The notes: generated from the sequence alone by a model not told the origin. 64,000 nt of DNA from Aquilaria yunnanensis (GCA_039654915.1 CM077599.1:30069501-30133500), one strand, 5' to 3'; positions 1 to 11,984 are shown, counted from the stretch's first letter. Numbers and translations are program-made.

Positions 1-3000
1 TTTATGTGCACCGAGTCGAAATCCTCAATGAGTTTTCGAACGAGATCGTGATACTTAGCCAAAATTGGGTCTTTTGCCACATATTCTCCCCTTGTCTGTC
101 GGACCACTATTTGTGAATCACTGTGGGCCATAAGGTTCTTCACGCCTACTTTTCTGGCCATTTTCAGTCCGGCTATGAGGGCTTCATATTCGGCAATGTT
201 ATTGGTAACATTAAAACCGAATTTGACTGCTTTAGAAGCTTCCATTCCTTCGGGACCCTGAAGGATTATTCCAGCTCCTTGATGTTCTGCGCCTGACGCT
301 CCATCGACGAAGAGCTTCCATTCTGGATCAGTTTCTGTTTCACCTCCCATGAGTGGTTCAATCTTTTCAATCTCGGGAATCTCGGCAATAAAGTCTGCAA
401 GTGCCTGAGCTTTTATTGCCTTTCTAGGCTCGTAAGTAATGTCATACTCATCGAGCTCGATGCACCATTTTGAGAGTCTTCCCGAATGCTCCACTTTTTT
501 CATCACATCTCGCAGGGGCAAATTACTTCGCACGGTGATGGCGTGCCCTTGGAAGTAGGGTCGTAATCTTCTACCTGCCAGTACTAACGCGTAGATGGCT
601 TTTTGGAGCAACGGATACCTTGTCTCGGCACCGTGCAGGGACTTGCTTACGTAATACACCGGCCATTGTTTCCCTGCTTCTTCTTTCACTAAGACGGAAC
701 TTACCATTTTTTCAGTGACTGCAAGGTAAAGGATGAGAGGTTCCCCCTCCCGAGGTTGTCAAAGCGTTGGGAGGCGAGTTAGATAATTCTTGAGCTCTCC
801 CCAAGCTTTCTGGCATTCTTCATTCCATGGGTGTTCCTGGTTTCCGGAGGTACCACTTTCTTTGGAGACTTTGGTGAGTACTTTGAAGAACGGGCGACAT
901 CGGTCACCATACCTGGAGATGAATCTGCTTAGGGAGGTGATCCTCCCGGTAAGCCTCTGTATGTCCTTGATAGACGTAGGTGTCCGAAAATTCAGCAGGG
1001 CTTTTACTTTCTCAAGGTTAGCGTCTATTCCCCTTTCCGACACCATAAACCCGAGAAACTTTCCCACGCTTACTCTGAACACACATTTTTCAGGATTAAG
1101 GCGAATACCGAACTCTCGAAGTCGCTGGAAGGTTTCAGGTAAGTCGGTGATATGATTATCGGGCACTCTGCTCTTGACTATCATATCGTCGATGTACACT
1201 TCCATGTTCCTACCGATCTGTGCGTCAAATACTTTATTCATCAGCCTTTGGTAGGTAGCTCCTGCGTTTTTGAGCCCGAAAGGCATTCTGACATAGTAGT
1301 AAGTACCTATCTCTGTGATGAATGCTGTTTTTTCCTCATCCTCGGGATTTATTTGGATCTGATGATACCCGCTAAAAGCGTCGAGGAAGCTAAGTAGTCC
1401 GCACTCGGCAGTTGCGTCTACCAGCTGATCTATGGCCGGTAATGGATAGGAGTCTTTCGGACAGGCATCATTTAAGTTTCGGAAGTCGATGCACATTCGG
1501 AGCTTTTCACTGCCCTCTTTTGTGGCTATAACCACATTGCTGAGCCATTCGGGGTATTTCACTTCCCTTATTACCCCGGCCTTGATGAGGCGATTAACTT
1601 CGGCTTTGACGAAGGACCTTTTGTGATCTGATAGATTCCGTTTTTTCTGCCAAACTGGTCTGATGTGTGGTTGCACTTTGAGATTGTGATGGATTATGCT
1701 GGGGTCAACCCCAGGCATATCCTTCGGCGAATAAGCAAATAGATCTTTGTTCATGCATAAAAAGGATACAAGCCTCTTTTTGTCCCATTCGGCCAGTTTC
1801 TTTCCAACTCGGGTGTTTCGGCCGGGGACTAATTCTACATCTTCTGTTTCTATTTTTTCGAGGCTTTCCGTTTCTTCTGCTGTTGCCCTTTCATCCATCA
1901 GGACCTTTTTTCCTTCTGTCGAAGTGTGCACCTGGATCTTGGTCGGGCTTTGCCTGGCCCTCGTGAAGACTTTTCTAACCTCGGCTTGATTAATGAAGAT
2001 TTCAGCGTCTCCGTCTTCGGTGGCGAAGGTGACCGTTAAGTATCTTACATCTGGCCGAATGTGAAAATTACCCTGAGTCTGTCTTCCCAGAATGGCGTTG
2101 TATGCTGATGGTACATCAATGACTATAAATCTTGTTCTGCCAGAAGCGATTAAGTCTTCTTTGCTTTTGGAGGAGACCCCTTTCAGCATCATGGGCAAGT
2201 CAATGTACCCAAGGACTGGGAGTTCAGATGGTCCGACACCGTAGGTGGGGGAACTGACTGGGCTGAGGTCACTTTTTGAAATACCTAATTTTTCCAGCAT
2301 ATGAGAAAAAATGACGTCGGCGTTCGAGCCGTCATCGAGGAGTACTCTTTTGACGTCCCAGCTCCCTATTCTTGCCATGACAAGGAGGGGGTCGTCATGA
2401 GGGAATTTTATCACAGACCCGTCCCTGCGGGTGAGCGTTTGGGAGGTGCTCCCGTACTCCATGATGGAGACTTCTCTCATCTTCCTTTTTCTCTCAGCCG
2501 AGGGCATCCCCGTAGTGATGGTTTGGATGATCCCCACCGAGGGTGGCAGACTTTTGCGGGGACTTCGGTCCCGTCGTCTGTCTGAGTCATACTCTTCATC
2601 ATCTGCTCTCCTTTGCTCTTCTTTTCTCCCTTTCGGAGAGGGCATCCGCAAATATCGCCGAAGTTGCCCCTGTTTGATCAGGGACTCGATGTACTTCTTC
2701 AACTGGTAACAGGCTTCAGTGTCGTGGCCGTGTTCTCAATAAAATTGGCAGAATTTCTTCATATTCCTTTTATTTTTCGGGGCCATGGCCTTTGGCCTTG
2801 GGATTGCTGTCCCTTGCCTTTCCAGGGTCATTAGAATGCTAGCTCTTGTGGTGTTCAGGGGCGTGAATGCTGCAGGCCTTTTCCCTCTTTGCCTGCGGGA
2901 CCGTTCTCCCTCGCTCTGATGGCGCGGCTGGTGGCCAGGCCCTTCGGTGCGAAGGTGTTCTGCCTTAGGTCCCCCCATCCTGAAGGCTTCAGTGTCGTGG

Positions 3001-4415
3001 CCGTGTTCTCAATAAAATTGGCAGAATTTCTTCATATTCCTTTTATTTTTCGGGGCCATGGCCTTTGGCCTTGGGATTGCTGTCCCTTGCCTTTCCAGGG
3101 TCATTAGAATGCTAGCTCTTGTGGTGTTCAGGGGCGTGAATGCTGCAGGCCTTTTCCCTCTTTGCCTGCGGGACCGTTCTCCCTCGCTCTGATGGCGCGG
3201 CTGGTGGCCAGGCCCTTCGGTGCGAAGGTGTTCTGCCTTAGGTCCCCCCATCCTGAATTCTTCAGCCGTCATGTGTTGTTCGGCTCTTCTGTAAAATTCC
3301 CTAAGAGTTTCTGGGGGATCTTTGGAGAATTCATAGAACAACTGAGAGTCTCTTCGCAGTCCTCTGACCATTGCCAGGATGCGAATTTCCGGTCGAAAGT
3401 TTGGTACGCTCAATGCTTCTTGGTTGAACCTTTCAACATAATCGTGGATGGTCTCCCTTCCTTTTTGCGCTATGTCAAACATTTGCACTGACATTTTGGC
3501 AGTTGGCCTACTGCCAATAAACTGTTGGGTGAAAGCAGTAGATAGTTCTTGGAAGCTCAACAAACTTCCCAGGGGAAAAGACCCATACCATGCTGTTGCT
3601 GGTCCTGAGAGTGTCACCTTAAAGCATTTACAGAGCGTGGCATCGTCCGCGCCATGGAGCACCATGCTTCTCTTGTATTTTGTCAGGTGCGCCTGGGGGT
3701 CACTCCGCCCATCATACATTTCCAGACGAGGAACCCTGAAATCACTGGGCATAGGCGCCTCTATTACCTCGCGTACGAAAGGCGACTCCTCTCCGGTGTA
3801 GGAGTCGGACAACCGGGACCAGACTGGTTTTCAGGAGATCTGTTTCTCCACCTTTTCCAGCCTTCCCAGGATCCTTTGCATGAGGGCGGCAGTGCTGGTT
3901 CCTTCCTGTAGTCGTGTGTTTGCTGGTAGTGGCGAATTTCTTCTTCGCCTTAAGGAACGACTCCGGCGAGGAGGAGAAGGGGACCTCTGGTAAGGGGATG
4001 CGCTCCGTCGACAGAAGGACCTGGTTTCTTTTGTGGCTCCCCCCCTGGCGGGGCGCGTCTCAACGGGTTCACCATCTGTCGAATATGCGTCAAGGGAATC
4101 TCCACTCCCTGAACTCCGGTGAGTGGATCGCGAGCTCCTTTCCTGACGGATGGTCGAGGGTGAGGCTCTCTGAGTGGGTGAAGGTTGGGGCAACCTTTGA
4201 TCAAGTTGCTGAGTGATTTCGGAAACGATAGAACGCTGGAAATCCTGTAAGAAGCTCATCGTTACCGTTACTGGACGGTCGTCCTCCATCATGGAAGTTT
4301 CTGCCACAGGCAAAGGGGTCGCCTGTTGAGTCTCAGGTGCGAGGGGGGATTTTGGAATCCCTTTATCCTTCGAGCATCGAGTCTCCACGACGGCGACATG
4401 GGACAGGGTTCCCAT
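1..4415 (-). pseudogene. Tat-type gag-pol polyprotein, interrupted by TGA stops
   Basis: The frame opens at an ATG inside the primer-binding site (4413-4415). Order: a low-complexity Ser/Arg/Pro-rich gag N-terminus (to about 3830), the gag capsid-like domain (about 3810-3280), a CCHC-like knuckle reading FCQFY-stop-EHGHDTEAC (near 2700 and again near 3000), retropepsin with DDGSNADV (about 2340), reverse transcriptase with the YIDDM active site (about 1190), RNase H 1 containing HGAETRYPLLQKAIYAL (about 610), and a second RNase H starting LFVDGASGAEHQGAG (about 310). Stops in frame are at 3831-3833, 3009-3011, its duplicate 2736-2738, and 756-758; all are TGA. The same frame continues past each stop, so no frameshift is needed. 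The retropepsin has DDG where many retropepsins have DTG or DSG, which occurs in this lineage. The copy cannot make a full polyprotein without readthrough. Confidence 0.88.
2711..3256. repeat. In-frame 273-bp tandem duplication inside gag
   Basis: Bases 2711-2983 and 2984-3256 appear identical on reading. The unit is 273 bp, exactly 91 codons, so the gag-pol frame is kept across the junction. It duplicates the segment from FRMGGPKAEHLRTEG through the first half of the zinc knuckle, including one TGA stop. Apparent identity means a very recent duplication or an assembly artefact. Confidence 0.92.
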
Positions 4416-4426
4416 AGACGGCGCCA
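4408..4426 (-). promoter_or_regulatory. Primer-binding site of the Tat element
   Basis: On the minus strand this reads TGGCGCCGTCTATGGGAAC, the TGGCGCCG-type primer-binding site common in plant Tat elements. It lies two bases after the proposed CA end of the 5' LTR, which fixes the orientation and the LTR boundary. The likely gag ATG lies within it. Confidence 0.88.
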
Positions 4427-4428
4427 AA

Positions 4429-5212
4429 TGATGGCCTACGGCGGCTTCATCGTGTGTCATTGTAAGAGTAGAGAGTGCTTCTGATGGAGGAGAATACTTT
4501 GCGAGGAAATTCCCCAGTGGAGGATACCTGAAACGCTTTTTAGAAAAACACAGGTTAGGAGGTCCCCGGTGTGAATTCCCGGGGAGGAACCTCCGACGCC
4601 CAAGTCAGTATTTTCAAGTAACTGGATTATGTGCTCTTTTTTGTATCCAAAGGGAACTTTTCATCTTACCCTTTTTAGAACGCTTTCTGGGTATTTTATA
4701 CAGGAGGCGTGCAGAAGCCATTTCCCTCTAGACGCCGTCCCAAATTATGACATGTGTACGGCGGGATGCGATCCCTGCTTTTTCGGGAGCGAAGGGACGT
4801 GTATCTCAGCGAAAGTCGCTGGTCTGACAGCCTAGTTATTCCGAGGGCGTCATATCGAGGCGTCCCTCTGATGGCGTGTCCCAGTAATAGTGTGTCAAAA
4901 TGTATTTGGGAGACAACTTTATGGGGAGGTGTCAGAGGCTCCTTAAATGCTTCGTTCGTACCTTCCGAGGTTACTCTATCGTCTCGGGGCATATGTTTCC
5001 CGAGGATGGTTCCCCCGAGGGGTACTTCTGTTTCCGAAGAGGGTTCGACCTTTCTACCGAGGTTGGTCCTGTCATTGCCTGACGAAGCGAATTCCCTATA
5101 CTAGGCCAGAGGGATCGTGTATCCTTCTGACCTCGGCTGGTAGTTTCCCTCGCCGAAGTCAGTACTCCGCCAAATTTGGGAGCTCGGCCGTTGATGGGCA
5201 CCTCGGCTATCA
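4429..5212 (-). repeat. 5' LTR of the Tat element
   Basis: On the minus strand the proposed LTR begins TGATAGCCGAGG at 5212 and ends GGCCATCA at 4429, giving TG...CA ends with a 4-base inverted repeat (TGAT/ATCA), about 784 bp. The right edge coincides with a drop from GC-rich to AT-rich sequence. A TATA-like box (TATAAAATAC) lies inside at 4691-4700. The inner edge is well supported by the primer-binding site; the outer edge is inferred from terminal motif and composition because the 3' LTR is outside the window. Confidence 0.7.
4691..4700 (-). promoter_or_regulatory. TATA-like box in the 5' LTR
   Basis: The minus strand reads TATAAAATAC about 270 bases before the LTR end, a plausible position for the retrotransposon promoter. 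The transcription start is not known from sequence. Confidence 0.5.
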
Positions 5213-5394
5213 ACTCTGTTTAGACCTCTGGCTTTCAAATTACCTAAATCAAAAGTTACTTGCTTAATATCCACTTCTATAAAAAGGTAATAACAATGTA
5301 GCTTTTTTGCTGATATGTTAAAACCTTTGGAATTAAAAGGCAAAAATTGACTGGGCAAACTCACAGTGAAAAGGGAAGTCATTATAAAAACTAG
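5213..5394. other. Flank between Tat LTR and LINE scrap
   Basis: AT-rich sequence without a recognisable gene. If the LTR boundary is right, the first five bases (ACTCT) would be the right-hand target-site duplication of the Tat element; its partner is outside the window. Confidence 0.4.
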
Positions 5395-5761
5395 GATAAT
5401 GAGACTAAATCTTACCTCGGATCATCTTTTCATCATGAATCCAAAAGCCATCCTCTAACAATAAGGTTGATATGCGAGCATTTAGCCGTTGAGTTTGAGT
5501 TATAAGATGGAAGAATTTGATGTTGTTATCCCCAAGCACTAAATATTGAACTCAGGACTTTTGGGCCCAAATATATTCTTCATAAGCTAGTAAAGAATTA
5601 TACTTACTACGTAAAGCCAAAATTTTTGAATGGGAAACCAAGGGTTTAAAAGTATTCTGAGCTTGTTCTAAAAGAGTCTCAATCCTTTTAATTTCCTGCT
5701 TTAAAGAACCCAAATGTGGCTTAAGTGGCAGGTTTAGAATATTTGTGATGGACAAATTCAT
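5395..5761 (-). mobile_element. LINE (non-LTR retrotransposon) fragment
   Basis: The minus strand encodes the linker between endonuclease and reverse transcriptase of plant L1-type LINEs. Visible parts are a helical stretch ending LAYEEYIWAQKS, a stop, then VQYLVLGDNNIKFFHLITQ and LEDGFWIHDEK. These match the family pattern E..W.QKSR..W...GD.NTKFFH...RR..N.I..L....G.W. No endonuclease or RT palm remains. The fragment is truncated at both ends and carries stops, so it is a dead remnant. Confidence 0.75.
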
Positions 5762-6555
5762 TTCGTTTACCTGCCATACTTGTGAAGTGTGTAATTTAAA
5801 TATTTTTCATACATACACATTAAACATACTCTTTTCATCCTTTGATGAGCTTGTGCTCCCTGAGGTTACCTTTTTGATCACACAACAATAGTAAGATTAC
5901 CTATGTAGCAGTGACTATTTGCAAAGTGATAAATCTCTGAGCCTCAGTCCTTTTAATTTCCGCTCTCAGAATCGTCTCCATATGAGTTATGCCTAAGTCA
6001 TTTTTGTAGGGTTGCGTTTTTGGCTTTCTTGTTTCAATTTTTCAGTTTGTTGACTCAGAGTTTGGGGGGATTGAACTGTTTCTTCCCGAGATTCCAATGA
6101 TAATTGTTTTCACTCGTTTATAAATTATTGTGAAAAGAGCCCATCCGTTCATTCTTGTTTTGTGGGTTTTGTAATAAACAAGTATTCTATTCTTCTTGCT
6201 AAAATGCTCGTCCCTTTGCATTAGAACCCGCTTATTTTGCTTCTTGTGCTAGCAAGTCAATGAGGTATAAGTTTTTTTTTTCTTGTTTGGGTGCACCACG
6301 AAGTATTCCCGCTCAATAGATGAATAGTAATCTCCTGGAGCTACTATTCTTAGATGTATTTTCTTAAGAATTGTTATTGCAGATGAGTCAGATTGCTTAA
6401 AGTTATGTGCTAGATATTTTTGCTTACATAAAGTCTTCAGTAACTGAGATCTAATGCTCTATTCTAGCAGAAATAATGAACATTTTGAGGATTCATTTCT
6501 AGGCAGTTCCAAATGTAAAAAAACTTGTCAAATATAGGATGCATCTCGGAGTTGA
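5762..6555. other. Intergenic stretch, no gene seen
   Basis: AT-rich DNA with short T runs. No open frame with recognisable family similarity on either strand. It probably includes promoter and 5' exon remnants of the following F-box pseudogene. Confidence 0.4.
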
Positions 6556-7653
6556 GATGTAATCAGTAGCATGCCTGATGATGTTCTTCTTCACATTATA
6601 TCTTTCCTTCCAACTAAAGAGGCCATAAGAACTTGCACATTATCGAGCAGGTGACAACACCTGTGGATGTTCCTTTGCAACTTTGTGTTTGAATCAAACC
6701 TACATTCCTCCTCAGTTAAACATATAGAGGATCCTCAGTTAAACATTGTTGGAGCTTTTTTCAGTTTTGTATTATCTTGTAATGATGACTTGGTCAATTG
6801 TGAGATCAAGATTTATGCAGAAAACCTTGCCTCTTTATACTATAATAGTTATGTGAGGGTTAAACTCCTTCCATGCAAAATATTTTCTCTGGAGTTTGCA
6901 TACATGCATAGGTGCTGAGTACTCCACATGGGAGAAACAAGAAAGAAGTTGACACATCACTGACCTATTTGATGGTATTTGCAGTGTAAAATCCCTTGTT
7001 TTATCAAATGATACACTTAAGGTATAGACTTACTCTATTAATGTTAATGTTACTTGCTTAACCATCCTTTATTTTTTTTTTCTTTTTTCTCCCTCCATTT
7101 ACTGCGTAGAGCATTTCCTGACATATTTTTCAACTTCATTCGGTGCATAGGATAGATTCTAATAGGCAATACTAACTGATGATTTCACATTTTGTTTGCT
7201 GTGCAAGTTGCTTTTCTTTGGAAACCTAGAAGCCTGTCTTCCAGCATTCAACAACTTGACTCATTTGAAGGTAGAATCTGGATATGCTTATGCAGATAAC
7301 ACTTGTGGTGGAGTATTTGTGTTCCTTCTTCATGAATCTTCAAACCTAGAATCTCTTACCAAATTTTTATTTGTTCTGCTGAAGTTCCAAATATTATCTC
7401 GTAACATTCATGAATTTTCTTTTGTCACCAGGCGATTGACCCAGAGATCAACTGGGCATCAAATATCATGCCTCATTGTGTTAAATCTTGCATCAAAAAT
7501 TTTAGCCTTTCATGTTTAAGAGGGACTGCATCAGAGATAGAGTTTTTGAAGCTTTTGTTCAAGAATACGATGGTCGTAGCAGAGGCGAAGATCTATTATG
7601 ATGAAGATTCATCAACATCCATAGATACAGAATCGATTAGGGAGCAGTTATAA
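6556..7653 (+). pseudogene. F-box/LRR protein pseudogene (copy 1)
   Basis: From 6556 the plus strand reads an F-box core DVISSMPDDVLLHIISFLP followed by TKEAIRTCTLSSR, then TGA where the family has the conserved Trp of the RW..LW motif, then QHLWMFLCNFVFES. Later pieces in other frames give a leucine-rich segment LPAFNNLTHLKVESG (about 7234-7278) and an FBD-like C-terminal segment MPHCVKSCIKNFSLSCLRG ending SIDTESIREQL and a stop at 7653. Intact relatives are substrate receptors of SCF ubiquitin ligases. Here the premature stop, several frame changes and lost middle repeats indicate a pseudogene, although some frame changes could be introns. Pieces of it recur at 17560-19440, downstream of the intact PPR gene. 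Confidence 0.72.
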
Positions 7654-9151
7654 AAAGTTCACAAGGGGTCAGCTAAATGCATTGTTGAGTTCCTATAGTG
7701 GCAAAAACTTTCTGACCTTTCCAGTGATTCTTATCTTCATCCAAGTACAAGTTTTGTCTTGTAAAGTTTGGAACCAAGGTCATTTTGATATTGTTTTGTC
7801 TTCGGAACTGTAACATGTGAGATTCTGGGCATGGAAACTAGATTCAGGTATGACTAAAATTGTCCATAAATCGGACATTGTTTTTTCGTTTTCTTGGATG
7901 GCATTGTTCCTTTTTTATGTTTTCACTTTGTGAGGATTGTTTGAAACACAATCCAGGTTATATGGAACCCCCATTTGTCCAAAGCGGGCAGCAAAGAAAA
8001 GTTGTAGCTCAGGAAAAAACTGAAGTGCCTGAACCTAGAGTTGCTCTATGGAAGGTAATCCTTGAGGCTCATCAAGACACTTTTTGGTGTTAATTTGTAG
8101 CTGGTGGATTAGAGAAATTGGCTGTAAAATGAGATTGCGCCATGTATTTGTGCTAAATAACAGTTCCAAGATAAAAATTAATTTATTGTGAACTTTAAAC
8201 AGTGCTACGGCTCTAGCCTCCGTTAACGTCGGATTAAAAAAATTTTTTTTTACTATCTTTTTTTAAAATAAAATTCTTACTATCTTTTCAATATTACTTG
8301 ATTTTTTTTAAAATAATTTGCTTTTTGTATAAAATTTTCTGTTTTTCCAATGCAAAAGAAGAAAAATTATGAAAAATACATGTTTTTCTTTTTCAAAAAA
8401 AGCTTCTTGAAATTTAATAGTCTACTTTGATTATTACTTGAATAATATTTTTCATTAAATAGATAACTGAATAAATTAATGTTTTTTAATACAAAGAAGA
8501 AAAATGATAAAAAATGCATGTTTTAATAAGTAAATAAATTATTTTGAACAAAATATTAGTATCTCCTAAACTTATTTTGTTTTAAAACGTTCTACTAAAA
8601 CGTATGAGAAGTTACAAAAATGTGTGCATTTGAAAATTCACGCAGGAAATTTGTTCAATTAGATACATAGAACTAATGCATGTGATAATGTTCGATTCAT
8701 CTTTCTGCTTTCATATTTACAGTTCAATTAATTTCTTCGTAAATTTTAATTTATTATTTATTATTTTAATAGTTATTAAGTTGAAGTCATGTTTTTTTAT
8801 AGTAGCCTGTCTTAAAAAATTTGTGTCTTAGAATTAAATTAAAATATAAATGAATCATCAATAGCTGAAGTAAAAATAATTAGAAAATATTTTAAAAATT
8901 ATAGTTAGTTGGGAAATACTTTTTGAAATATAATAGTTTAGTGAAAATTTCTTTGATTAACGCGGCAAAAAGGAGATCGGGCAGGGAATTTGCAGAGCAC
9001 TAGGTCACTAACTTCTGGTTGATGAAGAGAGAGAAGAAGGAGGAGGAGCTTGCTGTTGGTGCTTCTGTTCTCGGCATTTTGGTGATCTCTTCCTGGTTTG
9101 GCTCTCCGTAAATGCTTCATTGAGGAAGAAGAGAGCTGCTTTTGCGAGCAG
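7654..9151. other. Intergenic AT-rich stretch upstream of PPR pseudogene
   Basis: No supported gene. From about 8220 to 8930 the sequence is very AT-rich with runs of A and T. Short motifs such as aaaaatacatgttt recur upstream of the intact PPR gene near 15200, so part of this looks like the homologous 5' flank carried with the duplicated PPR unit. A short open frame at 7860-8093 has no recognisable domain. Confidence 0.4.
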
Positions 9152-11037
9152 ATGGGTAACTTCCGTCTTCTCTCTTTCTCCTTACCTTATCGTCTCCAAA
9201 GCTCTCCTTCCCCGAATTGTGTCCTTTTGTTAGCCTCCGTTGGGCGGAAGCGAAAAAAGAAAAAACAGAACAGCGTCCGTCATAGCGGGGAAACTCGTTC
9301 AAAGAAACTTGTGAAAGGGAGTGCCGGGTCCATTGAGTTTGACACAATTGTAGATGCCCGGTATATGTTCGACAATATGCTCCAGAGTCCAGAGGCAGCC
9401 GTTGCCTTCTCTCCCCGAGTTTTGTCGGTTGTTTGGCGCCATGGCCAGGATGAATCATCACTTGGCCGTCATTTCTATGTCTCGGAAAATCGAATTTGCT
9501 GGGATCAACCATAACCTTTATTCTGTTAATTTTTTGCTAAATTGCTTCTGTCACTCTCGCTGTCTTGGGTTTTCTTTCTCTATACTTGGGAAAATGTTGA
9601 AACTCGGCTTCCAGCCCACTGTTGTTACTTTTAGTTCCCTAATCAATGGGCTTTGTCTTGGTGGAAAAGTTGTTGAATCGGTGTGTTTGCTTGATAAGAT
9701 GATTAATGCTGGGTGTCAGCCTAATGTAATCACTTATACTACTGGTTGCTAATGATCTTTGTAACTCGGGAGACAACCATGGAGCTCTTAAGGTTCTGAG
9801 AATGATGGAAGAAAAAGGCATCCAATCCTAATGTGGTGACATACAACAGTATTATTGATAGTCTTTGCAAGTGCAAGCTCATGGCTGACGCTGAAACTAT
9901 GTTACTTGAAATGATTGGCAAAGGTTTTCAGCCTGATGTTGTTACACAGAGTTCATTTATACACGCTATGTGTACTGCAGGCCAACAGAATGAGGCTACA
10001 AATTTGCTAAATAAAATGGTCACGAAAGGCATCAAGCCCACCACTGTTACATGCTGTATATTAGTGCATTCACTTTGTAAAGACAGGAGAGTTTTTGAGG
10101 CTCGAGATATTATTTAAGGAATGAGAAAACAAGGGGTCATGCCTGATATCTGTATCCTTAATGCTTTGATTGAGGGATATTGTTTCCAGGGTAAAATGGA
10201 CAAGGCACGACAAGTATTTGATTCGTTGGGTAACAGTTGTCTTGCACCTGATGTGATTAGTTACACCACCTTGATTAATGGTTATTGTAAGTTGAAAAAG
10301 ATTGATAAGGGGATGCAACTATTTTGCGAAATGCCCTGCAAAGGATTGATTCCTGACACAGTTACATACAACTCTCTTATTAATGGCATGAGCTTGGCAG
10401 GAAGGCTTTCCAACGCTCATGATCTTTCCCATGAAATGTGCAATAATGGCCAAGTACCAGACTTGGTGGCTTCTGATAGCTTGCTGGATGGCTTATGCAA
10501 ACATGGAAAGATTGATCATGCCTTAACCATGTTCAATGCAATGGTAAATAGTGGGATGAAACCTGATATTGTTATTTGTAAAATCCTAATTGATGGCATG
10601 TGTGAAGGGGAAAACTTCAACTGGCAAAAGAACTGTTCAGTCAACTCACCGTCCAACCAATGCAGCCTGATGTTTACACTTACACAATAATGATCAAGGG
10701 GCTTAGTAAAAATGGTCAACTAAATGAAGCATACAGGTTATTTAGGAAAGTGGAAGAAGATGGTTGCCTGTCTGATGATTGTACTTACAACACAATGATC
10801 AGAGGATTTCTTCATTTTAATGACACATCAAAGGCAATGGAGATCCTTGAAGAAATGCTTGCAAAGGGTTTTTCTGTAGAAGCATCCATACCTGAAGTGT
10901 TACTCAAGCTGTTGCCCTCTAATAGAGTAGATGCCTAAATAATTGAGATGCTATTTGATCTGTTGACTTCTAATGGAGTAGATCCACCATTTGTGGACCT
11001 TGTTCTTTTGGCCTTCAGAGATGAAATGAAAATGTAA
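9152..11037 (+). pseudogene. RFL-type PPR pseudogene, paralogue of the 15628 gene
   Basis: Begins MGNFRLLSFSLPYRLQ, aligned with the start of the intact PPR gene, and ends at ATGAAAATGTAA aligned with its stop region. Against that copy it has a 7-base insertion near 9385-9391 (a local repeat of CCAGAGT), an extra base near 9740 with a stop, another extra base near 9825, a TAA at 10115-10117 where the intact copy has ACA, a missing G near 10610, and a TAA at 10936-10938 before the homologous end. About 13-14 P-type PPR motifs can still be traced by switching frame. It cannot encode a full protein. The 3' flank (from 11038, including a tttcag acceptor-like site near 11173) also matches the intact gene's 3' flank. 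Confidence 0.92.
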
Positions 11038-11979
11038 GATATATTCTTTTGGTTTAATATTGGCTTGCTTAACTTTTTATTTTTGGCTTATCAGTAACAA
11101 ACTCTTTCCTACTAATTAAAATTTGACGTGTCACATTTTAATTTCATTGCTTTGTTTTATATTTGAATTTCAGGGATGAAGGCAATTAGTCAGGCCTGTT
11201 AGAATATGGTTATCCAGTCAGCTAAAACCAGTTGTTTGGGTCACTCATGAAACTTGATCTTAGACCTAAGAAGCTGTGTCTTCAATATTAAATTTCTCAT
11301 TTAAAGAATTTGGGGATTTATTTGCCATTGGAATTCATTGATTAACTAAGGGATTAGGGAACTCTGATCCCTAGCGGAAGATTAAAAACTGAGGCGCACA
11401 ATGTGGAAGAAAAAGGAAACTGAGAACTACTTGAGTAAAGCTAGAGAGGAGATAAAGTTACTTTCTACTCAAGCTAGTTGGTAGGACCTGTGTGTTTGTT
11501 ATTTGCAGTAGAGTTTGTCTAAAAGTGGGTTGCCTGCAAAAGAGTTTGTCAAAGGAAATCCCATTAAAGACAGACCTTGAAAAGATAAGATGTCGATTAC
11601 ATTAGTGTACTATGAACTTTTGCGTGTAAGTTAGTGTGTATGAATTATTTGATGCTGTAGAAAAGACAATAAATTGGCAGCGAAAACTTTCGCAAATTTG
11701 GAGGAATCAACATACCTCAAGTACACTGTACACCATTTGCCAGTTCAAGACTTGTGGTTTAAGCCAAACATCATTCTGGTCACTTAATCCCTAACCTATG
11801 ATTTTCGTTCTGCTTTGGTCCCCAACCTGTAGGCCAACTTAATTTTGGTCACCCACTTTTTAGGAATGCCCCCATGATTTCCATCTTCCATTCAAATATA
11901 AGCTTTCTTTTGTGAAGTTAGGGAACTGTAACATGCAAGAACTAGGTCCATTCCCTAGTTGTTCAGAAGTTCAATAGTA
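11038..11979. other. 3' flank of PPR pseudogene and intergenic DNA
   Basis: The first 170 bases are homologous to the sequence after 17412. The stretch about 11755-11890 has the wording tggtcacttaatcccta and tttggtccccaacctgtagg, typical of terminal parts of plant MULE-like repeats, but I could not find a matching opposite end. No gene seen. Confidence 0.4.
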
Positions 11980-11984
11980 GTTGC

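Larger units (their letters stand above)
1..5212 (-). mobile_element. Ty3/gypsy retrotransposon, Tat lineage, 5' portion (truncated by window edge)
   Basis: Reading the minus strand from right to left, the element shows a 5' LTR, a primer-binding site, gag, retropepsin, reverse transcriptase, a first RNase H and then a second archaeal-type RNase H that runs off the window at base 1. The second RNase H after the first is the hallmark of the Tat/Ogre/Retand group of plant gypsy elements. Integrase and the 3' LTR would lie to the left of the window. Gag and pol are in one continuous reading frame from 4415 to base 1, interrupted only by TGA stops. The GC content is clearly higher than that of the flanking AT-rich DNA, as expected of a fairly young insertion. 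Confidence 0.9.

Noticed and set aside
4429..4460. Gag start at the upstream ATG (4460)
   Set aside because: This ATG lies inside the LTR, upstream of the primer-binding site, so it is not expected to be the gag start.
9354..9752. Open frame taken as a separate small PPR gene
   Set aside because: It is one frame of the PPR pseudogene at 9152-11037; alignment with the intact paralogue shows indels on both sides.
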